DNA of 64,000 nucleotides, from positions 1-64,000 of the forward strand of contig NZ_JASXSI010000023.1 in the NCBI RefSeq assembly GCF_030315685.1. The letters are read 5' to 3'. The stretch is from Gordonia sp. ABSL11-1. GTDB taxonomy: Bacteria > Actinomycetota > Actinomycetes > Mycobacteriales > Mycobacteriaceae. The notes below the pieces were generated by a model. That model was not told the origin of the DNA and ran no database searches. It worked only from the letters and a program-made list of their open reading frames with translations. This document shows, piece by piece, positions 53,061-62,449 of the stretch. The position numbers and the translations under genes are program-made. Each line of letters starts with the position of its first letter. Position 1 is the first letter of the stretch.

Positions 53061-53735
53061 GTGGAGGACGTACTGGCGCGGGCCGGCATATTCCAGGGTG
53101 TCGAGCCCTCTGCCGTCGCGGCGCTGACCAAACAGCTTCAACCGGTCGATTTCCCTCGCGGCCACGTGATCTTCCACGAGGGCGAACCCGGTGACCGGCT
53201 GTACATCATCCTGTCCGGCAAGGTGAAGGTCGGCCGTCGTTCTCCCGATGGCCGCGAGAACCTGCTGACGATCATGGGACCGTCGGACATGTTCGGCGAG
53301 TTGTCCATCTTCGACCCCGGGCCACGGACGTCGTCGGCGACGACGGTGACCGAGCTACGCGCGGTCTCGATGGACCGCGACGCCCTTCGGGCGTGGATCA
53401 AGGATCGCCCGGAGATCGCCGAGCAGCTCCTGCGCGTGCTCGCGCGTCGTCTGCGCCGGACCAACAACAACCTGGCCGACCTGATCTTCACCGACGTCCC
53501 GGGCCGTGTCGCCAAGCAGCTGCTGCAGCTGGCGCAGCGTTTCGGTACGCAGGAGGGCGGCGCACTCCGCGTGACGCACGACCTGACCCAGGAAGAGATC
53601 GCACAGCTCGTCGGCGCGTCCCGCGAGACGGTCAACAAAGCCCTCGCCGACTTCGCGCAGCGCGGCTGGCTGCGCCTCGAGGGCAAGAGCGTGCTGATCG
53701 CCGACTCCGAGCGCCTCGCCCGCCGCGCCCGCTAG
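53061..53735 (+). CDS. crp: cAMP receptor protein, CRP/GlxR global regulator
   Basis: 224 residues. Cyclic-nucleotide domain at 10-125: [24 protein letters not shown] and [22 protein letters not shown] (phosphate-binding cassette with Arg-Thr-Ser-Ser). Helix C dimer interface, then winged helix-turn-helix [32 protein letters not shown]. Nearly identical in layout to Rv3676 and corynebacterial GlxR. GTG 53061 has AGGTTCCTTAGGTG upstream. The ligand is supplied by cyclases such as the one encoded at 23577. Candidate targets here are the 41740 and 20499 sites. Confidence 0.96.
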   Translation: MEDVLARAGIFQGVEPSAVAALTKQLQPVDFPRGHVIFHEGEPGDRLYIILSGKVKVGRRSPDGRENLLTIMGPSDMFGELSIFDPGPRTSSATTVTELRAVSMDRDALRAWIKDRPEIAEQLLRVLARRLRRTNNNLADLIFTDVPGRVAKQLLQLAQRFGTQEGGALRVTHDLTQEEIAQLVGASRETVNKALADFAQRGWLRLEGKSVLIADSERLARRAR

Positions 53736-53760
53736 GTCTCGCGGACACCACAGACCAGGA

Positions 53761-53810
53761 GGCCCCCACCGATCCGGATCGCTTCGGATGTCGGTGGGGG
53801 TCCTTTGTGT
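53761..53810. terminator. Bidirectional terminator after crp
   Basis: CCCCCACCGA(T)CCG pairs with CGGA(TG)TCGGTGGGGG (53763-53800), followed by TCCTTTGTGTT on the plus strand and by a GC-rich run on the other. It lies between crp and the convergent MBL gene. Confidence 0.85.
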
Positions 53811-53814
53811 TCCG

Positions 53815-54681
53815 TCAGTGCTCGCGCAAATACTCCAGCTGCGCCTTGACCGACATCCGCGCAGCCGGCCACAGCTTCTTGTCGACGTCGGCGTAGACCT
53901 TCCGCACGACCTTCATCGGCTTCGCCTTCTTCGCCGAGACGCCGAGATCGTCGAGCGCCGCGACGATCTGATCGATCCGCTCCTCGCGATGCTTCTTGTA
54001 GTACCGGGCCACCGGACCGACCTGCGGATGATCCGGTCCGTGGGCGGGTAGCAACACCGCGTCCTCACCCTCGACGATGATCCGGTTCAGCGAGTTCAGG
54101 TAGTCGCGCAGCGTGCCGTCCGACGGGTCGATGACCGTCGTACCGCTGCCGAGGATCGTGTCACCGGTCAGCAGTGCGCGCCGGTCCTCCCACTCCACCA
54201 GGAAGCTCACCGAGTCACCCGTGTGGCCAGGGGTGTACAGCACAGTGATGCGCAGCCCGGCGATCTCGATCACCTCGCGATCGGCAAGCGGTGCGGCCCC
54301 GTGCGTGTACTTGGCCGACCGTGCACGCACCGGGACATCGACCCGTTTCCGCAGCCGTGCGATGGCGCCCGTGTGGTCGAAGTGCCGGTGGGTGATCAGC
54401 ACGAGTGCGATGCCCGGCTGCTCCGCGACCCGCTTGACGTGACCCTTCTTGTTCGGCGGCCCCGGGTCGACGACGACGCATTCCGCACTGCCCGGCGCCC
54501 GCAGAATCCACGTGTTGGTCCCGTCGAGCTCCATGTTGCCGGGGTTGTTGCAGAGCAGGACGGAGGCGTACGGCGTCACCCCACGCACGACGCCGTACGC
54601 CGGATGCACCGGGACGTCCCCCGCCTGGTGTGCGATCTCGTCACCGGCAGTGTCCCCGGCGTCACTCCCGTTGTCGGTCAT
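53815..54681 (-). CDS. Metallo-beta-lactamase-fold hydrolase (Rv3677c-like)
   Basis: 288 residues. The metal site is THRHFDHTG (the H-x-H-x-D-H motif reads H-R-H-F-D-H), LYTPGHTGDSVSF, LLTGDTILGSG and a late AHGPDH histidine. The C-terminal helical extension (HREERIDQIVAALDD, MSVKAQLEYLREH) is that of LACTB2-like proteins, which can be RNases or thioesterases. Substrate unproven. ATG 54681 is preferred to 54714. Confidence 0.9.
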   Translation of the reverse strand: MTDNGSDAGDTAGDEIAHQAGDVPVHPAYGVVRGVTPYASVLLCNNPGNMELDGTNTWILRAPGSAECVVVDPGPPNKKGHVKRVAEQPGIALVLITHRHFDHTGAIARLRKRVDVPVRARSAKYTHGAAPLADREVIEIAGLRITVLYTPGHTGDSVSFLVEWEDRRALLTGDTILGSGTTVIDPSDGTLRDYLNSLNRIIVEGEDAVLLPAHGPDHPQVGPVARYYKKHREERIDQIVAALDDLGVSAKKAKPMKVVRKVYADVDKKLWPAARMSVKAQLEYLREH

Positions 54682-54741
54682 GCCTTCCGACACTACCCAT
54701 GACGCAACCGCCACCCGGCGACGGGCGTGGTTGCGATCACA

Positions 54742-55881
54742 TCAGAGCGAAGTCGGCTCAGGGGTTACGGGTCCGGTGTCGTCGGCCGCCTCGTCGACGA
54801 CCTTCGGTACGAACTCGCTCTGCAGGCTCTTGAGCAACGCGGCGCCCTGCGTGACCACCCCGGTCATCACCTCGTTGACGCCCTCGGCGCCGTTGAACAC
54901 CGTGAGGTTCGACGACCCGAGCCCCTTCGCGATCTCGCCGACCAGGGCCGGCAGCTGTTCGATGATCTGCTGATCGAGTGCGATGCGATTGTGCTTCGCG
55001 GCGGCCGCGGACTGGATCTCGACGGCACGCGCGTCGGCCTCGGCGATGATCTGGGTGCGGCGGGCCTCGGCCTCGGCAGGCTTGACGACCTCCGAGATCA
55101 GTTGCTGCTCACGCAGATCTGCCTGTGCCTGGGCCAGCACCGACTGCTCGCGGATGATCTCCTGGTTGACCCGCGCCTCCGCGAGCGGACCGGCCTGGGC
55201 CGCTTCGGCGTTCGCCTTGTCGGTCTCGGACTTGATCTGAGCACGCTTGATAGAGGTCTCCCGCTCGTAGTCGGCCTGGTTGCGCAGCGACTCCTGCTGC
55301 GCCTTGGCCGATTCCTGGTCCGCGCGGGCACGCTCGACCGCCGCCTCGCGCTGCACCTTCGCGATGTTGGGTGCGGCGAGCGCGTTGATGTAACCGGAGT
55401 CCATGTCGTCGATGGACTGGATCTGGAACGAGTCGACCACCAGGCCGATGGAACCCATCTCACGCTTGGACGCCTCGAGCACCTGCCGGGCGAGCGTGTC
55501 GCGTTCGCGAATGATCTGCTCGACGGTCATCGACCCGACGATCGACCGGAGGTGGCCCGAGAAGACCTGCCCGGTGAGCTGATTCATCTCGTTCTCCTGT
55601 TCGGAGATGAATCGCTGCCCGGCGTTGACGATGGACGCGACATCGCCGCCCACCTTGTGCGCGATCACCGCACGCACGTTGAGCTGGATGCCCTGGGTCG
55701 TCACGCACACCTCGCGGATCTGGGCCTCGTGCAACGCCATCGACAGGAAGCGGACCTTACGGAAGAACGGCATGACCCATTTGCCGTGGCCGACGACGAC
55801 GTCGAACGGCGCTCCCTCCTGGCCCTTCTTGCCCGAGATCAGCATCGCCTCGTCGGGTTCGGGAACGTTGTAGCCGAGCAT
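54742..55881 (-). CDS. SPFH/flotillin-like protein
   Basis: 379 residues. The SPFH (band 7) domain is at 20-190 (FDVVVGHGKWVMPFFRKVRFLSMALHEAQIREVCVTTQGIQLNVRAVIAHKVGGD, then GSMTVEQIIRERDTLARQVLEASKREMGSIGLVVDSFQI). A long AEA-rich coiled coil follows (VQREAAVERARADQESAKAQQESLRNQADYERE ... KPAEAEARRTQIIAEADARAVEIQ), as in flotillins. No membrane helix is present, so association would be by the hydrophobic N-terminal loop. Such proteins organise membrane microdomains. It is followed on the same strand order by an NfeD-like gene, the usual partner. Confidence 0.9.
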   Translation of the reverse strand: MLGYNVPEPDEAMLISGKKGQEGAPFDVVVGHGKWVMPFFRKVRFLSMALHEAQIREVCVTTQGIQLNVRAVIAHKVGGDVASIVNAGQRFISEQENEMNQLTGQVFSGHLRSIVGSMTVEQIIRERDTLARQVLEASKREMGSIGLVVDSFQIQSIDDMDSGYINALAAPNIAKVQREAAVERARADQESAKAQQESLRNQADYERETSIKRAQIKSETDKANAEAAQAGPLAEARVNQEIIREQSVLAQAQADLREQQLISEVVKPAEAEARRTQIIAEADARAVEIQSAAAAKHNRIALDQQIIEQLPALVGEIAKGLGSSNLTVFNGAEGVNEVMTGVVTQGAALLKSLQSEFVPKVVDEAADDTGPVTPEPTSL

Positions 55882-56020
55882 TATGCCCTCCTCAGTCGGT
55901 GCACCGCACGGGAGATGCGCGCGGCGCGAACACGATCACCTCTTGGACGGCTCATGCTACGGCCTGGTTCCATGCTGTCGTTCGCTCGGACGACAGATCT
56001 CGGCGCCACGGACAGCGAGG

Positions 56021-56296
56021 TCAGGCGGGGGCCGGGAACCACGGCTCGACCTCGATGACCCGCCCCGGCCGGACACCGATGACCAGAACCGTACGATCGA
56101 GCTCGACCGGCTCGGCGGCTGTGGCCAGATATCGCTCGGTGCCGCCGCCGACGGCCAGTTCCACCTCGCCCAATGGGTCGCCACCGGGTATGGCGAGGGT
56201 GACCACGCCCGTCGCACCGATCACGCCGTCCCCTTCCGATCCAGCCGCGGACATCCGCGGTGGCACAACCGTAGCCGCGACGACGACGGCCGTCAC
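56021..56296 (-). CDS. NfeD-like OB-fold protein (short)
   Basis: 91 residues. After a short hydrophobic start (VTAVVVAATVVPP), the sequence GVIGATGVVTLAIPGGDPLGEVELAVGGGTERYLATAAEPVELDRTVLVIGVRPGRVIEVEPW is the OB fold of NfeD C-terminal domains (GxxGxv.t.l.p.G.v...G...A.s......G..V.V....g..l.V). GTG 56296 overlaps the stop of the upstream MFS gene (GTGA). It lies 140 bases upstream of the flotillin gene, and NfeD-flotillin pairing is well known. Unusually, it has almost no membrane anchor. Confidence 0.75.
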   Translation of the reverse strand: MTAVVVAATVVPPRMSAAGSEGDGVIGATGVVTLAIPGGDPLGEVELAVGGGTERYLATAAEPVELDRTVLVIGVRPGRVIEVEPWFPAPA

Positions 56297-57642
56297 CCGG
56301 GGCGGTCGACCACGAGGTAAACGGCGGCGGCGATGCTCGCCGCACCCGCCGCCAAGACCAGCACGGGATAGCCGAACAGCCCCACGACGACACCGGCGAG
56401 GGCCCCGGCGACGGCGCCGGCCAGGCTCATCGACGTGTCGGTGATGCCCTGCACCCGCGGCCGCATGGCCACCGCGACGCTGTCGGTCAGCATCGTCGAG
56501 CCCGCGACGGTTGCCGCCGACCACCCCAGACCGAGCAGGACCAGCGCCACGACGAGCCCGGTCTGGCTGTCATGCAGGACGAATCCGGCGACACAGCTCG
56601 CCAGCAACAGCCCCTGACCGACGAGGACCGTCGGCACGCGGCCCAGTCGATCGGTGAGCAGACCCATCACCGGTGCGAGGGCATACATACCGGCCACGTG
56701 CGCGCTGATCGACAGCCCGACGACCGTCAGGCTCGCCCCACCGTGGGTCATGTGCACCGGCGTCAGCGCCATCACCGCGACCATCACGGCGTGCGCGCAG
56801 ACCACCGAGGCGACCGCGTTCCGCGCGCCGGGTGTCCGTCGGATCGTGTCGAATCCCTGGGCCAGAGATGGTTTCGCCGCCATCGCGGTCGGTGCGCCGT
56901 CGGCGGAGAAGCGCAGTGGATCCGGCCGGAGCCCGACCCAGAGCACCAGGGCCGCGGCCGCAGTGCCGACCGCGCCGATGACGAACGGCCCCGCGAGTTC
57001 GTCGATGTGCGCGATGTCGGCGAGGTCCGCGCCGATCGGGAGGAGCGCGGGCCCGGCGACCGCACCGATCATCGTCATCCACACGACCAGAGACAGATCG
57101 CGCCCACGGGTGCGAGGACTCGCGAGATCGGTTGCAACGAAGCGGGACTGGAGACTGACCGCCGTGCCGGAGCCCACACCGGCCATGCCGACGAGGAGCA
57201 GGGCGAACCATCCGACGTCGACCGCGACGGCCACGACGCACGCGCCCACGGCGGCGATCAGGAATCCTGTCGCGAGGGCGGGACGTCGGCCCGACCTCTG
57301 GGCCAGTGCGGCCAGTGGCAGACCGGCGGCCGCGGCGCCGAGCGTCAGGACCGTCGTCGGCAATCCCGCCAGTGACTCGGACCCCGAGAGACGCTCGCCG
57401 AGAATCGCACCCAGTGCCAGCGACGCCCCCATCGCCAGCCCGCCGAGCACCTGGGCCAGACAGAGCAGGATGACGGTGCGCAGTTGGACGCGCCGCCGGG
57501 CATCGTCGGCGAGGGTCCGCGACGGCGTGGGATCGGCACCCCGCGGGACGGTGCGGCTCGCGTCGTCGCGGATCGGGCCGCCCCCGGGAGCGGCGGTCAT
57601 CGGTTCGGGGGTACCCGGGTCGGGTACGGCTCGGTTCGTCAC
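56293..57642 (-). CDS. MFS transporter
   Basis: 449 residues with about 12 membrane helices. Family signals: ALAQRSGRRPALATGFLIA after helix 2 and LLTDRLGRVPTVLVGQGLLLAS after helix 8. A disordered Pro/Arg-rich N-terminus of about 50 residues precedes helix 1 (VILLCLAQVLGGLAMGASLALGAIL). The start is uncertain: GTG 57642, or a more internal ATG at 57600, or ATG 57687. Its stop overlaps the NfeD-like start, so the transporter, NfeD and possibly flotillin genes form one transcript. Divergent from the GlxA-type regulator, which may control it. Confidence 0.85.
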   Translation of the reverse strand: MTNRAVPDPGTPEPMTAAPGGGPIRDDASRTVPRGADPTPSRTLADDARRRVQLRTVILLCLAQVLGGLAMGASLALGAILGERLSGSESLAGLPTTVLTLGAAAAGLPLAALAQRSGRRPALATGFLIAAVGACVVAVAVDVGWFALLLVGMAGVGSGTAVSLQSRFVATDLASPRTRGRDLSLVVWMTMIGAVAGPALLPIGADLADIAHIDELAGPFVIGAVGTAAAALVLWVGLRPDPLRFSADGAPTAMAAKPSLAQGFDTIRRTPGARNAVASVVCAHAVMVAVMALTPVHMTHGGASLTVVGLSISAHVAGMYALAPVMGLLTDRLGRVPTVLVGQGLLLASCVAGFVLHDSQTGLVVALVLLGLGWSAATVAGSTMLTDSVAVAMRPRVQGITDTSMSLAGAVAGALAGVVVGLFGYPVLVLAAGAASIAAAVYLVVDRPG

Positions 57643-57707
57643 CCCGTCAGACTGCGCTCCCGGCGCATCGCAGACCAGTGGCATCAATGCCGGTATACCC
57701 TGGATTC

Positions 57708-58799
57708 ATGCCACCACCGCCCGCCTCGATGCCGACCACACCGGCGGTCGGGGCGCCGGCGGCACCTCCCGAGGCGCATGTCGTGGTCGTGCTCGTCACC
57801 GACGGTCTCGTCCTCATGGACATGGCCGCGCCGGTACAGATGTTCGGTCACGTCGGGCCACCCCGCTACACACTGCGCACCTGCGCCGAACGTCCCGGGC
57901 TGGTACCGACCTGTGCCGGGGTGTCGATCCACGTCGAGCACGGGCTCGACGCGCTCGACGACGCCGACACGATCGTCATCCCCGGATATCACGACGCCGC
58001 GCGACGCACACCGTCGGCGACGGTGACCGACGCCCTGACACGTGCGCATCGTCGGGGCACGCGGATCATGTCGATCTGCGTCGGCGCCTTCACCCTGGCG
58101 GAGGCCGGTCTGCTCGACGGGCGGCGCGCGACGACCCACTGGCTCGACGCTGCGGCACTCGCGGCACGATATCCGACCGTCGACGTCGATCCCTCCGTCC
58201 TCTACGTCGACGACGGCGACGTGCTCACGAGCGCGGGTCTGGCCGCAGGTATCGACCTGTGTCTCCATCTCGCCGAGCGGGACCACGGCGGCGACGTGGC
58301 CCGGGACTTCGCGCGGCGCACCGTCGTCGCGTTCCACCGGCCGGGCGGTCAGGCGCAGTTCATGCCACCCGGGACGAGCCTGCACGACGAGGCGATCGCG
58401 GAGATCGGCCACCAACACCGATACCTCGAACACCATGTGACGCCGACCCTTCCGGACACATCGGCCGTCGCCGACGACTCGATGTCGGCGACCACCGCGT
58501 GGGCGGTCCGGCATCTCGATCGCCCGTTGACCACGCGCGACCTCGCCGACCACGCCTCGATGTCGTTGCGCACGTTCAACCGCCGCTTCACCGCCGCCTA
58601 CGGGATGGGTCCGGGCGCATGGCTGACCGGTCAGCGCATCCGTGCCGCCGCCGGGTTGCTCGAACGCACCGACGAGCCGGTCGAGAAGATCGCCGACGCC
58701 GTCGGCCTGCGCCCAGAATCCCTGCGCACCCAGTTCCGTCGTCGGATGTCGTTGTCGCCGAGCAGCTATCGCAGCAACTTCCGGCCAGCCTCGCGCTGA
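57708..58799 (+). CDS. GlxA-type AraC regulator (DJ-1/PfpI + HTH)
   Basis: 363 residues. Residues about 25-200 form a DJ-1/PfpI-like amidotransferase fold: VVVVLVTDGLVLMDMAAPVQMFG, IVIPGYHDA, and the nucleophile region IMSICVGAFTLAEAGLLDGRRATTHW with the Cys elbow. Residues about 255-360 form an AraC double HTH: LTTRDLADHASMSLRTFNRRFTAAYGMGPGAWLTGQRIRAAAGLLERT then VEKIADAVGLRPESLRTQFRRRM. ATG 57708. The divergent MFS gene is its likely target. Its 3' end is 12 bases from the convergent TSUP gene. Confidence 0.9.
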   Translation: MPPPPASMPTTPAVGAPAAPPEAHVVVVLVTDGLVLMDMAAPVQMFGHVGPPRYTLRTCAERPGLVPTCAGVSIHVEHGLDALDDADTIVIPGYHDAARRTPSATVTDALTRAHRRGTRIMSICVGAFTLAEAGLLDGRRATTHWLDAAALAARYPTVDVDPSVLYVDDGDVLTSAGLAAGIDLCLHLAERDHGGDVARDFARRTVVAFHRPGGQAQFMPPGTSLHDEAIAEIGHQHRYLEHHVTPTLPDTSAVADDSMSATTAWAVRHLDRPLTTRDLADHASMSLRTFNRRFTAAYGMGPGAWLTGQRIRAAAGLLERTDEPVEKIADAVGLRPESLRTQFRRRMSLSPSSYRSNFRPASR

Positions 58800-58811
58800 G
58801 CCCGGTCGGCG

Positions 58812-59570
58812 TCAGTCGACGATGAGGTCGTACCCCAGCTTGGAGACCATGCCGACGACGACGGCGAGAAGCACCCATCGCACGAAACCGCTCCCTCGCC
58901 CGATGGCCATGTGCGCACCGAGTTGGGCGCCCGCGATGTTCGCCACCGCCAAGCCGATCCCCAAGAGCCACAGGATGTTTCCCTGCCAGGCGAACACGGC
59001 GAGCGCACCCAGGTTGGTACCGGTGTTGATGACCTTGGCCATCGCCGAGCTCTCCAGGAATCCGGTACCCGCCAGCGCAGTCAGACTGATGATCAGGAAG
59101 GTCCCCGTGCCCGGCCCCATCACGCCGTCGTAGAAGGCGATCACCACACCCGCGACGACGAATCCGAGCAGCACCGACCATCGCGGACGCGATACCCCTG
59201 TGCCCGAACCGAATCCGGGATTGAGCGCCACGAACAGGCCCACCGCGACCAACAGGCACAGGACGATGGGCGTGAACACCTCGGCGGGTAGCCGACTCGC
59301 CGCGTACGCGCCGATCCCGGAGCACACGACCGCACTGACGAACACCGGCAGCAGGCGCCGGACATCGACTCGCAACCGGCGGGCGTAGGCGATCGCCGCC
59401 GACGCCGTACCGAAGACCGCCGCGAGTTTGTTGGTCCCCAGTGCCGTCGCAGGCGCGATCGTCGGGAACGCGATGAGCAACGCCGGGATCAGCACCAGAC
59501 CACCGCCACCCACGACGGCGTCGACCCAGCCCGCCGCCGCGGCAGCGACGATCAGCAGTGCGATGTCCAC
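58812..59570 (-). CDS. TSUP-family (TauE/SafE) anion exporter
   Basis: 252 residues with eight predicted membrane helices in two homologous halves. The first half carries VDAVVGGGGLVLIPALLIAFPTIAPATALGTNKLAAVFGT and the second GFVVAGVVIAFYDGVMGPGTGTFLIISL ... FLESSAMAKVINTGTNLGAL, both typical of the TSUP G-G-G-l-P and T-N-k motifs. It probably exports sulfite, sulfoacetate or related organic anions. It is a single gene between the GlxA-type regulator and the RidA gene. Confidence 0.9.
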   Translation of the reverse strand: MDIALLIVAAAAAGWVDAVVGGGGLVLIPALLIAFPTIAPATALGTNKLAAVFGTASAAIAYARRLRVDVRRLLPVFVSAVVCSGIGAYAASRLPAEVFTPIVLCLLVAVGLFVALNPGFGSGTGVSRPRWSVLLGFVVAGVVIAFYDGVMGPGTGTFLIISLTALAGTGFLESSAMAKVINTGTNLGALAVFAWQGNILWLLGIGLAVANIAGAQLGAHMAIGRGSGFVRWVLLAVVVGMVSKLGYDLIVD

Positions 59571-59622
59571 GTCGCGTCAGTGCGTCGTCGAGCCGACGGG
59601 GACCTGACGCGGGCTCATCGGG

Positions 59623-60096
59623 TCAGGCGACCTCGATGATCAGTTCGACCTCGACCGACGCTCCGAGCGGAAGTTCAGCGACGCCGACGGCCGAGCGCGC
59701 GTGCACACCGGCCTCACCGAAGACCTCACCCAATAGATCCGACGCCCCGTTGATGACCGCCGGCTGCCCGGTGAACCCGGGCGCCGAGGCCACGAAACCG
59801 ACGACCTTCACGACCCGCACCACCGAGTCGATACCGACGAGCCCGTCGACGGCGGCCAGGGCGTTCAGGGCGCACTGTCGCGCGGCGGCATTGGCCTGGT
59901 CGGGGTTCACCACACCCTCGGCGCCCTCGTGGACCTTGCCGGCGACGTCGAGCTTGCCGTCGACGATCGGGAGCTGACCCGCCGTGTACACGAGGTTTCC
60001 GGTGCGGACCGCGGGCACGTAACTGGCCACGGGGGTGACGACGGGCGGGAGCGTGATGCCGAGCTCGACGAGGCGTTGGGACCACGTGGTTGCCAT
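59623..60096 (-). CDS. RidA-family protein (Rv3678c-like)
   Basis: 157 residues of the YjgF/YER057c/UK114 fold. VPAVRTGNLVYTAGQLPIVDGKL, ARQCALNALAAVDGLVGIDSVVRVVKVVGFVAS and a late ARSAVGVAELPLGASVEVELIIEV contain the conserved Arg (ARSAVG) and Glu (EVE) that bind carboxylates. Members hydrolyse reactive enamine/imine intermediates. ATG 60096, three bases after the upstream DUF4177 stop, so co-transcribed. Confidence 0.93.
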   Translation of the reverse strand: MATTWSQRLVELGITLPPVVTPVASYVPAVRTGNLVYTAGQLPIVDGKLDVAGKVHEGAEGVVNPDQANAAARQCALNALAAVDGLVGIDSVVRVVKVVGFVASAPGFTGQPAVINGASDLLGEVFGEAGVHARSAVGVAELPLGASVEVELIIEVA

Positions 60097-60099
60097 GGA

Positions 60100-60264
60100 C
60101 TATCCCTTCGGGCGCTTGAGGTAGGCGACGTGCTGTTCACCGGTCGGACCCGGCAGAACGCTCACCAGTTCCCAGCCATCGGCACCCCATTGGTCGAGGA
60201 TCTGCTTCGTGGCGTGCGTCAGCAGCGGCACCGTCACGTACTCCCACGCGGTCACTTCACTCAT
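60100..60264 (-). CDS. Small DUF4177-type protein
   Basis: 54 residues, too short for ordinary gene calling. ATG at 60262-60264, TAG at 60100-60102. The translation starts MSEVTAWEYVTVPLLTHATK and includes QILDQWGADGWELVSVLPG and HVAYLKRPKG. The W-E-Y-x-V ... LN/L-x-x-WGxxGWELVSV...Y-LKRP pattern is that of DUF4177. A small gene at the same place exists in M. tuberculosis between Rv3678c and Rv3679. Function unknown. Confidence 0.85.
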   Translation of the reverse strand: MSEVTAWEYVTVPLLTHATKQILDQWGADGWELVSVLPGPTGEQHVAYLKRPKG

Positions 60265-60307
60265 GGACCCACCCTAACCGGTACGTGCTTGTCGATATGG
60301 TGATGCA

Positions 60308-61333
60308 GTGGGGAACGAGACACCGCTCGACGACGTCGGGCACGTCAACGAATGGCCCGATACCGCGGGACTGGCACGACTGCATTTCGTGTCCGGCAAG
60401 GGCGGCACCGGCAAGACCACCATCGCCGCCGCGCTGGCCCTGGCGCTGGCCGCCGACGGCAAGAAGGTCCTGCTGGTGGAATGCGAAGGGCGCCAGGGCA
60501 TCGCGCAGCTCTTCGACATCCCGCCGCTGCCTCCGACGGACACCCGGATCGCCACCGCATCCGGCGGCGGGGAGGTCTCGGCACTCGCCCTGGACATCGA
60601 GCACGCGTTGCTCGAGTACCTCGACATGTTCTACAACCTCGGTTTCGCCGGGCGCGCCATGAAGCGGATCGGCGCCATCGACTTCGTCACCACGGTTGCC
60701 CCGGGCCTGCGTGACGTCCTGATCACCGGCAAGATCAAGGAACGCATCGTCCACACCGACAAGCAGGGCAAGCGGGTGTACGACGCGGTCGTCGTCGACG
60801 CCCCGCCGACCGGCCGGATCGGGAACTTCCTCGACGTGACGCAGGCGATGGCCGACCTCGCCAAGACGGGCCCGATCCGCAATCAGAGCGACGGGGTGGT
60901 CAAGCTGCTGCACTCCGAGGACACTGTCATCCATCTCGTCACCCTGCTGGAGGCCATGCCGATCCAGGAGACCGTGGAGGCCGTCCGCGAACTCGGCGAG
61001 AAGAACCTGACCATCGGCACCCTGATCATCAACCGGGTCTCGCCCACCCACCTGCCCGCGGGCTCGATCGACGACATCGCCGAGGGCCAGATCGACGCAT
61101 CCCGCATCCTCGAGCATCTGTCGGCGGCCGGACTCTCGATCGGCGCGGAGGATCTCGCCGGGTTGCTCACCGAGACGATCGAGCACGCCACACGGTTGCA
61201 GGCCCAGCAGGTGGCCAAGGCGCAGCTCGACGACGTCGAGCTGCCCACCCTCGAATTGCCCACGCTCGGCGACGGCATCGACCTCGGGTCGATCTACGAG
61301 CTCGCCAACCTCCTACAGAAGGCGGGTGCGTAG
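60308..61333 (+). CDS. ArsA/GET3-family ATPase, first of pair (Rv3679-like)
   Basis: 341 residues. Walker A in [23 protein letters not shown] with the deviant signature lysine (GKGGTGKTT), switch region [17 protein letters not shown], and an A-loop [14 protein letters not shown]. The family acts in anion transport or tail-anchored protein handling. In M. tuberculosis the pair (BagA/BagB) has been described as a heterodimeric Get3-like complex, as I recall. GTG 60308; the next gene begins 2 bases after its stop. Confidence 0.92.
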   Translation: MGNETPLDDVGHVNEWPDTAGLARLHFVSGKGGTGKTTIAAALALALAADGKKVLLVECEGRQGIAQLFDIPPLPPTDTRIATASGGGEVSALALDIEHALLEYLDMFYNLGFAGRAMKRIGAIDFVTTVAPGLRDVLITGKIKERIVHTDKQGKRVYDAVVVDAPPTGRIGNFLDVTQAMADLAKTGPIRNQSDGVVKLLHSEDTVIHLVTLLEAMPIQETVEAVRELGEKNLTIGTLIINRVSPTHLPAGSIDDIAEGQIDASRILEHLSAAGLSIGAEDLAGLLTETIEHATRLQAQQVAKAQLDDVELPTLELPTLGDGIDLGSIYELANLLQKAGA

Positions 61334-61335
61334 TC

Positions 61336-62430
61336 ATGCCTCTCGACCTGAAGATGGGATCGGTCCTGACCGATCCGGGTACCCGAGTCGTGATCTGCTG
61401 CGGCGCGGGCGGTGTCGGCAAGACGACGACGGCTGCGGCGATGGCGATGTACGCCGCCGAGCACGGACGGACCGTCGCGGTGTTGACCATCGATCCGGCC
61501 CGTCGGCTCGCGCAGTCCCTCGGCATGTCCGAACTGACCAACGATCCGCAGCCCGTGGCGATCGACGGCAGCGGAACCCTCGACGCGATGATGCTCGACA
61601 TGCGACGGACTTTCGACGAGATGGTGATCGAGTATTCGACGCCCGAACGCGCCGCCGCGATCATGGAGAACTCCTTCTATCAGACGATGGCGTCGTCGTT
61701 CTCGGGGACGCAGGAGTACATGGCGATGGAGAAGCTCGGCAAGCTGCTCGAGCAGGATCGCTGGGACCTCATCATCGTCGACACCCCGCCGTCGCGGAAC
61801 GCCCTCGACTTCCTCGACGCCCCACAGCGACTCGGCTCGTTCCTGTCCGGGCGCCTGATGAAGGTGCTCGTCGGCGGCGGTCGCGGCGTGGGACGGATGG
61901 TCACCGGCGCGATGAGTCTCGCGATGCGCGGCGTCTCCACCATCGTCGGCGGCGACATGCTGCGTGACGTCGCGATGTTCGTGCAGTCGCTCGACTCGAT
62001 GTTCGGGGGTTTCCAGGATCGCGCGCTCAAGACCTATCAGCTGCTCAAGCAGCCGGGCACACAGTTCGCCGTGGTCGCCGCGGCCGAGCCGGATGCGCTG
62101 CGTGAGGCAGCGTTCTTCGTCGATCGGCTGTCCGAGGAATCGATGCCTCTGGCCGGGCTGATCCTCAATCGGACGCATCCGAACCTGACGTCGATCTCCG
62201 AGTCGTCGGCGCGGGCGGCCCTCGAATCGGTCGACGACGAACTGACGCGTGGCGTGCTGGAGATCCATGCGGCCCGCGCCGCGACCGGCAAACGGGAACT
62301 GCATCTGCTGCAGCGCTTCACCGCCGCACACCCAGCAGTCCCCGTCGTCGGCGTGCCGTCACTGCCGTTCGAGGTGGCCGACACCGTCGCGCTGCGCGCG
62401 GTCGCCGAGCAGATCACCAGCCGCGGCTGA
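61336..62430 (+). CDS. ArsA/GET3-family ATPase, second of pair (Rv3680-like)
   Basis: 364 residues. Walker A is [23 protein letters not shown]; here the deviant lysine position is Gly-Ala (GAGGVGKTT), so the signature lysine is missing and it probably depends on its partner's lysine. Switch II is [23 protein letters not shown] long insertion ([57 protein letters not shown]) is helical and hydrophobic, the likely client-binding region. It is coupled to the preceding ATPase gene. Confidence 0.92.
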   Translation: MPLDLKMGSVLTDPGTRVVICCGAGGVGKTTTAAAMAMYAAEHGRTVAVLTIDPARRLAQSLGMSELTNDPQPVAIDGSGTLDAMMLDMRRTFDEMVIEYSTPERAAAIMENSFYQTMASSFSGTQEYMAMEKLGKLLEQDRWDLIIVDTPPSRNALDFLDAPQRLGSFLSGRLMKVLVGGGRGVGRMVTGAMSLAMRGVSTIVGGDMLRDVAMFVQSLDSMFGGFQDRALKTYQLLKQPGTQFAVVAAAEPDALREAAFFVDRLSEESMPLAGLILNRTHPNLTSISESSARAALESVDDELTRGVLEIHAARAATGKRELHLLQRFTAAHPAVPVVGVPSLPFEVADTVALRAVAEQITSRG

Positions 62431-62449
62431 CCGAGGCCACGCTCATCCT

